Below are positions 29,119-37,197 of a stretch of 64,000 nt of DNA, piece by piece. The notes beneath the pieces are model-generated. The model did no database searches and had not been told where the DNA came from. It worked only from the letters and a program-made list of their open reading frames with translations. This DNA comes from Planktothricoides raciborskii GIHE-MW2 (GTDB lineage: Bacteria > Cyanobacteriota > Cyanobacteriia > Cyanobacteriales > Laspinemataceae): the NCBI RefSeq assembly GCF_040564635.1, contig NZ_CP159837.1:4699001-4763000 (forward strand), written 5' to 3'. The translations under genes and the position numbers were made by a program. The first letter of the stretch is position 1; every line of letters starts with the position of its first letter.

Positions 29119-29967
29119 ATGATGAAATTTGAATTGGGTTGTCACCTAGTTTACAGCATCTATGAACCGAGTACATTTGTGTTTAACATTGGGGTGGTTC
29201 ATAATCAGTATCAGCAAGTTGAACAAGAAAAATTAGAGATTTATCCCCGCTTAGAAATAGAAGAGTATAATAATCCTTTTAATGGCAATCGTTACTTACG
29301 ATTAAATGCTCCGAAATGCCAAATGGAAATCAGCTATCAAGCGATCGTAGAACTACATCATTTCTTGCAGGATCCCCATGAGCTTCAAGAAGTGACTCCC
29401 GCTAATTTACCGTTGGAAATTTTACCCCTGTTGCTACCGAGTCGCTACTGTCAATCGGATCAGTTAATTAATCTGGCTTTTTCTGAATTTGGACACCTGA
29501 CTCCAGGCTATTCTAGAGTTACGGCTATTTGTAATTGGATTTGTCAAAAAGTTATCTACTTATCTGGGAGTAGCGACCATCATACATCTGCTTATGATAC
29601 AGCCACAGAAAGAGTGGGAGTTTGTCGGGATTTTGCCCATTTAGCAATAGCTTTTTGTCGAGCATTAAATATCCCTGCTCGGTTTGTTAATGCTTATGCT
29701 TATGGCTTAAATCCTCCAGATTTTCATGCTTGTTTTGAAGCCTATTTAGGCGATCGCTGGTATCTGTTTGATCCCAGCCGGTTGGTGCCTCAAACTAGCA
29801 TTATTCGCATTGGCACTGGACGAGATGCGGCGGATGTTTCTTTTGCCACAATTTTTGGCATGGTGGAAATGAATGAGATGCGTTTATCGATGCAACCTTT
29901 GCCCGATCCTACAACGGGAAAAGTTGACCAGCCTTTTTTCACCACCGAGGCGATCGCAATTTCTTAG
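29119..29967 (+). CDS. Transglutaminase-like (papain-fold) protein
   Basis: The 282 residues include an N-terminal beta domain (about 1-120) and a transglutaminase core with an apparently intact Cys-His-Asp triad: Cys in GVCRDFAHLAIAFCRAL, His in PPDFHACFEAYL and Asp in YLFDPSRLV. Bacterial members are usually peptidases or amidases rather than cross-linking enzymes; their substrates are largely unknown. There is no signal peptide, so it is probably cytosolic. ATG 29119 is followed by a second ATG; either may start. The gene is isolated. Confidence 0.88.
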   Translation: MMKFELGCHLVYSIYEPSTFVFNIGVVHNQYQQVEQEKLEIYPRLEIEEYNNPFNGNRYLRLNAPKCQMEISYQAIVELHHFLQDPHELQEVTPANLPLEILPLLLPSRYCQSDQLINLAFSEFGHLTPGYSRVTAICNWICQKVIYLSGSSDHHTSAYDTATERVGVCRDFAHLAIAFCRALNIPARFVNAYAYGLNPPDFHACFEAYLGDRWYLFDPSRLVPQTSIIRIGTGRDAADVSFATIFGMVEMNEMRLSMQPLPDPTTGKVDQPFFTTEAIAIS

Positions 29968-30388
29968 GGCTTACGAGGACTAAGAAACCGGGTTTCTTAA
30001 AGAAACCCGGTTTCTGGGTATTTCTGGGCAGGAGGAAGCCCCTCACAGGGGCTTCCCGAAGTGAGTTTGGAAACGAGTTAGGGATTTTACCTGGCCCGGA
30101 GAGAATAAGGGCTTTTTGCTCTTATTTTTTGAACCACTCCGGGCCGGGTACTCCCAGGTATCGTTTGGGCTTGTTGGATGTGTTTCCGGCCCGAATAAAC
30201 CTGAATTATTCTTGATGACTATATCTTATCCATTTATTAAGAAATTGTCAAGCATTTTTAGAGATAATTTTACCACTGAACTCTGCCGGACACAGAGAGA
30301 TATTCTTTGTGTCCTTTGTGCCTTTGTGGTTTATTTTCACCACAAAGACACAAAGGACACAAAGAAAAAAACCCGGTTTCTAACTTCC
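29968..30388. repeat. Spacer with GAAACCCGGTTTC palindromes and a CTTTGTGTCC hairpin
   Basis: This 421-base region holds two adjacent 16-17-bp palindromes (29982-29998 and 30000-30015), another at about 30366-30381, and a 26-bp inverted repeat with arms 30305-30330 and 30339-30364 and one mismatch. Around 30092-30160 a CCCGGAG/CTCCGGG pair encloses a T-rich loop that could terminate the transglutaminase-like gene. An open frame across 30116-30400 is not supported as coding. Confidence 0.8.
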
Positions 30389-32917
30389 TTACACCATTAA
30401 AGTGAAATCAGCGCTATCAATCAAACCAACATCAACACCCGTTAATGTGGCTAACAATTCATTGCCACTGGCAATTAAAGTATTCCCATTACTGCCAGTA
30501 ATACTTAACTGGTCAAAGGTTAAACCACCGGCTAATCCAATTAGGTCAATACCATTAGTAAAGTCCAGAATTGTATCAGAGCCAAAGCTAGATTGCAGGA
30601 CAAAATAATCTTTGTCTGCATTACCAATTAGGGTATCATCGCCTTCATCTCCAAATAGGAAATCTTCACCATCTCCTCCCCAGAGGAAATCATTCCCTTC
30701 GCCGCCATAAAACACATCATTATCGGCATTTCCGGTCAGGCTATCATTGCCCTTATCGCCATATAAAATATCAGCGCCCGCATCACCATGAATTAGGTCA
30801 TCACCCTGACCACCACGGGCGGTATCATCCCCATTGCCACCGAAAATGGAGTCATCTCCCGCATTGCCTTGCAGGAAATCATTGCCATCTTTTCCGAATA
30901 GCAAATCACCGGCATCACTAGCGACTGAACCAGGGCTAGATGAGCCCCCAAATAATTTGTCATCACCTAAATCACCAATCAAGGTATCGCTACCTAAATC
31001 GCCATAGATTAAGTCATCATTTTGACCACCCATTGCTAAATCATTGCCTTGACCACCATAGATAATGTCTTTACCTTGATTACCCAGCAACAAATCTGCC
31101 CCTTGGTTGCCATAAATTTCGTCATCTCCATCATTACCAAATAGGGCATCTCGTCCGGGCAAACCACGGATCACATCATTGCCACTTTGACCACTAATTA
31201 CATCATCATTAGGTGTGCCATCAATATTATCTGCACTATCGGCTCCTACGGCAGTAAAGGAAATATTGACTAAATCAATAGTGGGTTCGGGAGGAATAGC
31301 CGAAGGTTCGGGTAAAGTAGTATTATTTTGGCTATTATTACTGCTTTCTGAGGGCAAAATACTGCTCAGACCAGTGAAAGGCAGAACTTGACTGGGAGAA
31401 ACGGTGAATAGACCGCTGTTAACCGGAGGTTCATCAACCGGAGGTTCATCAACATTGCTGATTATCAGGTCAACTTTAGCCGCAGCAACAGCATAAGTCT
31501 TGCCGTCAGAACCATTCCAAGTAAAGCTGACATTGCCATTAAAGTCAGCATTGGGAGTAAAGGTTAATTTACCCAAATCAGCGGCATTAATTTCTTGGGC
31601 AGCAGTGACAGCAGTTCCGTTTAACTTCAAAGTGCCGTTATCGGGAAGTGAAGTTATTTTAATTTTGGATAAGCTATCTTTTTCTAGGTCTGAGAATTTA
31701 TCCGTAAAGTCAGTGGCAGCAAAAGTGATATCCGTATCTTCAAGGCCAGTTTTGGTGATATCACTCAGAGTGGGGATATCGTTAATATCCGCTGTCCGGG
31801 TCAACTGAGTGGCAGCAATATTATTATTACCTGCACTATCCGTTGCTGAAGAAGCAGCAACATCTACTGTCACCGAACCATCAGCAGCGGGAGTAACATC
31901 AAAGGTGTAAGTAGTGGCGTTAACTGCCATAAAGTTACTGGCAGTTCCGTTGCCAACTGTGATATCTGAGATATCAAAACCGGTGACATTTTCACTGAAA
32001 GTGGCAGTAACCGTAAATAACCCGTTAACAGGAGTTGCAGCAGTGGAAGTTAAAGCAACAGTTGGGGCAGTTTGATCAAAAGTGACACTACTGGAGTTGG
32101 TAGTAGCCGTTACCGCCGTTCCCGCATTGCCCGCAGCATTCGTAAAGGTAATATTAATCGGTAAATTTCCTTCGGTATCTGCGGCTTGCAGAGTATAAGT
32201 GGCGGTGTAGTTGTTCCCGCTATTCGTCACTGTGGCAGTTTGACCACCAATGGTGACAGTGGGTGTACCACCGAGGGTTTCACTGGCGGTAAAAGCAACT
32301 GTCACTGCATCCCCAACTTTGGCTAATGCGGTGTTGGCATTATTGGATGCAATGGTGACTGGGGTTAAGGTGGGGGCAACTGTATCAATAACTATGGCTT
32401 TGCTGCCACCGAGGGAGTTGTCAGAACCTAAGGCAGGGAGGGTTAAGATGGCATCTACAGTTAAATTATCTTTAATCGTCCCCCCATTTAGCTCTAGGGC
32501 AGTGGTGCTGAAATATTCTAAGTCCGCAGAACTATCCCCAACTTGCACTACATAGTTAAAGGTGAGGATATTACCGCCATTACCACTATCATAAGTAGCA
32601 TATTGGTCAGTGGTGCCGGTTTCTAGTTGCAGGCGGGGGGTGCCACCTGTTGTATCAACCGTGACAGCCGCATCAAAGGTAACGGTAATAGCAATGGTGT
32701 CACCGGCTTTGTAACTACCATTAGCAGTGGTGGCGGTGACTGAGGTAATTTTGGGGGGATTGTTTAGCAGGACTGAGACGTTGTTGTTGCCACCGTTCGC
32801 TACCGCTAAGTCCTGTTTGCCATCGCCGTCAAAGTCTCCTACGGTAACGGAAAACGAATATCTTCCCGCAGCAAAGGTGGTTTGGGTGCTGAAGCCGCCA
32901 CTGCCGTCCCCTAACAG
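30389..32917 (-). pseudogene. 3' part of an RTX/Ig-like surface protein, severed by an IS element
   Basis: Reading leftward from the IS junction, 842 codons stay open in one frame. They encode one FG-GAP/VCBS repeat (FSTQTTFAAG, then VGDFDGDGKQDLAV), two or three Ig-like beta domains (about codons 55-400), a cadherin-like domain (about 400-490 with TSLPDNGTLKLNG), then about 12-15 glycine/aspartate-rich RTX calcium-binding nonapeptides (GNDGDDEIYGN type) and a C-terminal FGSDTILDFTNGIDLIGLAG module typical of type I secretion substrates. There is no proper start codon near the junction, where an in-frame TAG lies; translation from an internal GTG at 32548 is possible but would lack the N-terminus. 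Removing the IS and one 9-bp duplicate joins it in frame to the 5' part as a 1359-residue protein. Confidence 0.88.
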
Positions 32918-32993
32918 CTAATCTTGTAGGGGTTTGCTCAACACACTCACGGTCTTAAGCAAACCTCTGCGTGTAGATCCGCGATTGATCCGA

Positions 32994-33136
32994 TATAGCA
33001 GTCCTATATCAGTTGTGGAATTGTAGGGGTAACAGGTTTGGCAAGCGTGAGCTTACCCCTAAACGCGCAGGGGCTTGCCACCGCGCAAAAGGATTTGCCC
33101 CGACAAAAATATTACGATTGAAATAGGATTGCTATA
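32994..33136. repeat. 143-bp MITE nested inside the IS element
   Basis: The left end reads TATAGCAGTCCTATATCAGT and the right end, read in reverse, TATAGCAATCCTATTTCAAT, so the termini are imperfect inverted repeats starting with TA. The inside is a GGGGC-rich palindromic core. The same family occurs at 22836, 45097 and 55898. The MITE lies between the left IS end and the transposase start and contains no open frame of note. TA-bounded MITEs are often mobilised by IS630/Tc1 transposases; that is inference here. Confidence 0.75.
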
Positions 33137-33180
33137 TCAGCTAAGATGAAAATTCCCGGAGTGCTTGAGGCAATCATCCC

Positions 33181-34506
33181 ATGACAGAGTTTATCACCCA
33201 AGGAAAATTTCGACCCCAGGTAAAAAAAGTCTAGAAAAAGCATACAACTTGGCGATTAACAAGCCGAATCTATCTTTTTCCCAGTGTATGGGTAACAGTT
33301 TTCGTCAAACAGTAGCGGGTATATTTGCTCATCCAGAAATGAATCAAGAGATCATGTTGTCAGGACACATTCAGGCAACGATGGAACGAGCCGAAGCAAC
33401 GGTTGGGGAATATGTGATCGCCGCGCAAGACACAACTTATTACAACTACTCAGGACATAAAAAAATGTCTGGGTTAGGGGTAATACAAGGGAATGTCCGA
33501 GGATTGATGCAACATAATGTACTACTGCTCAATGAACAAGGTTTACCCCTAGGACTCTTAGGACAACAATACTGGACTCGAGACGGAGGTTTAGACCTGC
33601 CAGAAGGAGAAAAAGAAAGTAGTAAATGGCTCAAGGGGTTGAATGCCATCAATCAGCAAGCCAGTCAATCGAGCAAACGCTTTGTGACCGTAGAAGATAG
33701 AGAAGGAGATGTTTTTAGTTTTTTTAAAGCCGAACGAAAGACAAATGTAGATCTGCTCGTCAGGGTATATCAAGCTCGTAATTTGGAAATCGTCAGCAGT
33801 AATATAGTCTGCCAATTGCCCGATGTGTCGTCTCACTTGCCCGACTATGGAACCCAACGAGTACGCATTTATCGTCAAAACCGGGAAGTAGAACTGATTC
33901 TTCGCTTACGGGCAGGGGCAGTCAATGTTTATCCAGATAAAAATTTGAGTGCCAACAAGCATAAAACCCAAGGTTTATCTTTGGTGGTCGCCCAAGAGAT
34001 CGGTTGTATCGATCCCAAAACAAACGAAGATATCTTCTGTTCAGAAGATGCAGCCACATGGTATTTACTGACCAGTCTTCCGATTGCCACTACCAGTAAT
34101 GTCCAAAGGGTGACTCGATTTTATGCCCTGCGATGGCGGGTAGAACGCTTTCATTACACTCTTAAGTCTGGTGCTTTACAGGTGGAAAAATTACAAGCAA
34201 GATGATATTCAGACATTGATTAACTCCTTGGCTTTTTATTCGGTCGTGGCTTGGCAGATTCTCGCTCTTACTTATGCCGTCAGAGAAAACCCAGACCAAA
34301 GTGCCAGTATTCTGTTTGATGAGTCTGAGGTGATTCTGTTAGAAAAAGTATCTTCTAAAAAAATCATCTCTATACGTGATGCTGTCTTAGCTGTGGCCAA
34401 AATTGTCGGCTTTGCACCTACCAAAAAGCAACCATACCCTGGGGTTAAAGTCCTAGCTACTGCAATCGAAAGATTTTTCTTTATTAAGCTTGGTTCTACT
34501 GCATGA
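33181..34506 (+). pseudogene. IS4-family transposase in three frame segments
   Basis: ATG 33181 opens MTEFITQGKFRPQVKK and then meets TAG. The main segment continues one frame back as SLEKAYNLAINKPNL and runs to 34205; after that the C-terminal segment DDIQTLINSLAFYSVVAWQ returns to the first frame and ends at 34506. The DDE residues are visible: D in AAQDTTYYNY, D in VEDREGD and E in WRVERFHYTLKSG. The first shift is at a run of seven A (in-frame heptamer A-AAA-AAA, a possible slippery site), the second just before an AGA-TGA pair. The shifts compensate each other. Mutation, sequence error or programmed frameshifting cannot be told apart here. Total length would be about 440 residues. Confidence 0.82.
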
Positions 34507-34535
34507 ATCAAAACCCCTACAAGATTAGCCCTAAC

Positions 34536-35400
34536 AGGACTGAGACGTTGTCGTCGCTAACGTTCGTTACCGCCAAGTCCTGTTTGCCATCGCCGTTAAA
34601 GTCTCCTACGGTGACGGAAAACGAATCTCCTCCCGCAGCAAAGGTGGTTTGGGTGCTGAAGCCGCCACTGCCGTCCCCTAACAGGACTGAGACGTTGTCG
34701 TCGCTAACGTTCGTTACCGCCAAGTCCTGTTTTTTATCGCCGTTAAAGTCTCCTACGGTGACGGACTGCGGATCGTCTCCCACGGCAAAGGTGGTTTGGG
34801 CGCTGAAACCGCCACTGCCGTCCCTTAACAGGACTGAGACGTTGTCGCTGAAACGGTTCGCTACCGCTAAGTCCTGTTTTTCATCGCCGTTAAAGTCTCC
34901 TACGGTGACGGAAACCGGATTGGCTCCCACGGCAAAGGTGGTTTGGGCGCTGAAGCCGCCACTGCCGTCCCCTAACAGGACTGAGACGTTGTCGCTGCCA
35001 CCGTTCGCTACCGCCAAGTCCTGATTGTTATCGTTGTTAAAGTCTCCTACGGTGACGAACAGCGGATTGGCTCCCACGGCAAAGGTGGTTTGGGCGCTGA
35101 AGCCGCCACTGCCGTCCCCTAACAGGACTGAGACGTTGGCGCTGCCAAAGTTCGCTACCGCCAAGTCCTGATTTTTATCGCCGTTAAAGTCTCCTACGGT
35201 GACGGAAACCGGAAGGGCTCCCACGGCAAAGGTGGTTTGGGGGCTGAAGCCGCCACTGCCGTCCCCTAACAGGACTGAGACGTTGTTGTTAATGAGGTTT
35301 GTTACCGCCAAGTCCTGTTTTTTATCGCCGTTAAAGTCTCCTACGGTGACGGACTGCGGACTGTCTCCCACAGCAAAGGTGGTTTGGGCGCTGAAGCCGA
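34536..35400. repeat. Six near-identical 147-bp FG-GAP coding repeats
   Basis: The word AGGACTGAGACG starts at 34536, 34683, 34830, 34977, 35124 and 35271, exactly 147 bases apart. Each unit encodes a 49-residue FG-GAP/VCBS blade with the calcium-loop-like DFNGDKKQD. A seventh copy lies on the far side of the IS (about 32775-32908). High DNA identity implies recent unequal exchange or gene conversion. Confidence 0.93.
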
Positions 35401-35774
35401 GGGTGTGGGGGTAGGTGGTGAGGGTGTGGGGGGAGAGGGGGGAGGGGGAGCCGCCATCGAGCAGGGGAGCAGCGGTTCGGCTTCGCTCACCGACCGGGGG
35501 GCAGGGGTGAATTTGTTGCAGTTCCCAGGTGCCGCCTAATGCGGTGTTGCCGGTGAGGTGGGGGTTGGCGTAGATTGAGGTTTGGGTGATGTGATGTAGT
35601 TTTTGCAGGAATTCTGCCCCGGCATCACCGGCTGCTACCTCACATCCATATATATATAGATGGGCGATATGCCATTTTTCCAGTTGGGAGCGATATTTTT
35701 CTAGGTTGCCCAGTTCTAGGGTGCTGTTGCCTAGGTAGAGGGTTCCCGGTGACCCGTGGGAGATTAGGTGCAGA

Positions 35775-35880
35775 GAAAGAGGAGAGAGAGAAGAGGGGGA
35801 AGAGGAGGGATGAGGGGGAAGAGAAAAGATACTCTCTTTTCTCTCTCCTCTCCCCTCTTTTCTCTCTTCAAGGATTTCAT
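35775..35880. repeat. Purine/pyrimidine palindromic low-complexity insert within the DUF4347 coding region
   Basis: On the plus strand AGAGAGAAGAGGGGGAAGAG-type DNA (about 35775-35830) is followed by its pyrimidine complement CTCTCTTTTCTCTCTCCTC (about 35831-35872). Together they form an imperfect hairpin. Translated leftward it gives EERKEGRGERKES then PPHPSSSPSSLSPL, which splits the conserved NEILEE...LHLISHGSPG block of DUF4347. Confidence 0.75.
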
Positions 35881-36088
35881 TGATTTGCTCGACACCATTC
35901 CGGTTGGGGTCAAGGATATGGACAAAGGTGGCCGGTTTGACTCCGGCGGCGAGGATTTGCCATTGGTCAACGTTGGGGTCAATGATGACCAATTCGCGCC
36001 GCTGCCCACTAAGGTGGGCAGCGGCGCCCGGGCCGCCATATTTTTCCTGGGGTGAGTTGGGGTTGGTGATGTGATTGATTGTAGACAT

Positions 36089-36755
36089 GACTGATGTATC
36101 TTTAACTAATTTGAACGCGCCTTGTGAGGCATAAAAGCCATAAATTTATTTACCCAAGACACACCCTGATATATATATAAGGAGTTTGTTGTATGTCAAT
36201 TTATTTGACAAAGCTCCTCTGGAATAAGCTGTTTAAATTTATAGCAGGTTTTTCTGATTACATCAAGAATCTTTGATAATTTTTTTTTCATCCAGTATCG
36301 CGGTTCGTTCAAAAGTATCTCAGCGGCTTATATTGACTTGTCAGGAGGAGCAAAAGTCTTTATTTACAAAGCGTTATAGCTATTTATAGCTTAATATTTA
36401 TTAAGTTTTATTTTTCGCTTTTAGGTGATTTTACGATGAATTTTGTTCACTTCGAGGGACGGTGAAGCACCAGTATTTAGGAGAGGAAACAATAGGTTAC
36501 AATAGGGAACAATATGGATCATTAGAGGTGACAATAGAGGGAACTATAGGGAGCATTAGAGAGAACAATAGGGATTATTAGAGGTGACAATAGAAAACAA
36601 TAGGGATTATTAGAGGTGACAATAGGGAATAGAAAAGATAAAAAAGAACTGTCCGGTTTTTATGGCTTATTTTAATTAGATTGGCAACGGGCTGGCAGGG
36701 GTATTGGTGACTATTTTATGTATGATATGTTGTCAATACGTTATATATTCTAAAT
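36089..36755. other. Intergenic region with short ACAATAGGG repeats
   Basis: These 667 bases upstream of the surface-protein gene hold no supported gene. The first 350 bases are AT-rich and should contain its promoter, but no clear hexamers are seen. From about 36483 to 36640 there are tandem and interspersed copies of GATTATTAGAGGTGACAATAG and GAACAATAGGGA-type words with a period of roughly 15-30 bases. Position 36360-36420 is especially AT-rich. Confidence 0.65.
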
Positions 36756-37197
36756 AAGAAACCCGGTTTCTGGGTGGTCTGCGGGGAATAAGAAACCCGG
36801 TTTCTGGGTGGTCTGCGGGGACTAAGAAACCGGGTTTCTTTTTTGGATTCCACAGATAACTGTGATATGCCGAAAAGAAACCCGGTTTCTGGGTTAGCTG
36901 CGGGGATTAAGAAACCCGGTTTCTGGGTTAGCTGCGGGGATTAAGAAACCCGGTTTCTTGTTGGGATTTAACAGTAGGGGCGAATGGCCATTCGCCCCTA
37001 CATTTTCACCAAAGAAACCCGGTTTCTAGGTTATCTGCGAGGACGAAGAAACCGGGTTTCTTGTTTGCTTAAAACAGATAACTGTGATATGCCGAAAAGA
37101 AACCCGGTTTCTAGCTGGTCTGCGGGGAATAAGAAACCGGGTTTCTTTTTTGCATCCTAAAGTTATTTATGAGATTCCGAAAAGAAACCCGGTTTCT
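36756..37197. repeat. Array of eleven AAGAAACC(C/G)GGTTTCTT palindromes
   Basis: Sixteen-base palindromes start at about 36756, 36790, 36824, 36874, 36908, 36942, 37011, 37046, 37096, 37130 and 37181. Spacing is mostly 34 bases, with longer gaps near 50 and 69. The spacers are themselves repeated, for example GGGTGGTCTGCGGGGAAT and CAGATAACTGTGATATGCCG. One spacer contains a separate palindrome with arms GTAGGGGCGAATGG and CCATTCGCCCCTAC (36974-37001). The last copies run into the 3' end of the ABC transporter gene. Single copies occur near 29982, 30000, 30366, 43362, 43411 and 56761. Confidence 0.92.

Larger units (their letters stand above)
32918..34528 (+). mobile_element. IS4-type insertion sequence, 1611 bp
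   Basis: The ends are 18-bp perfect inverted repeats beginning CTAATCTTGTAGGGGTTT (32918-32935 and complement of 34511-34528). The flanks CCCTAACAG at 32909-32917 and 34529-34537 are an identical 9-bp target duplication. Inside lies one transposase gene in the plus direction, opposite to the host gene, and a nested MITE at 32994-33136. The transposase resembles the IS4 group by its DDE residues. Perfect ends and duplication point to recent insertion. Confidence 0.93.
34529..36088 (-). pseudogene. 5' part of the DUF4347/FG-GAP surface protein, severed by the IS element
   Basis: From ATG 36088 the first half encodes a DUF4347 domain (about residues 30-190: ELVIIDPNVDQWQILAAGVK, LHLISHGSPGTLYLG, IYGCEVAAGDAG, SIYANPHLTGNTALGG), a domain common at the N-terminus of giant cyanobacterial surface proteins. 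Next come six FG-GAP/VCBS repeats of 49 residues (FSAQTTFAVG, then SVTVGDFNGDKKQDLAV). The frame crosses into the IS and stops after three foreign residues at 34517. Two spans inside look like repeat DNA translated in frame: an acidic/basic then Ser/Pro-rich segment at about 75-105, and GERSRTAAPLLDGGSPSP before the first FG-GAP repeat. The product would be exported, probably with the RTX tail now separated. Confidence 0.88.

Noticed and set aside
30116-30400. 94-codon plus-strand frame
   Set aside because: It consists mostly of a hairpin repeat (CTTTGTGTCC type) and GGTTTC palindromes.
36756-37197. CRISPR array
   Set aside because: The regular 34-bp pitch is suggestive, but the repeats are palindromic and only 16 bp, the spacers are themselves near-identical, and no cas gene lies nearby.
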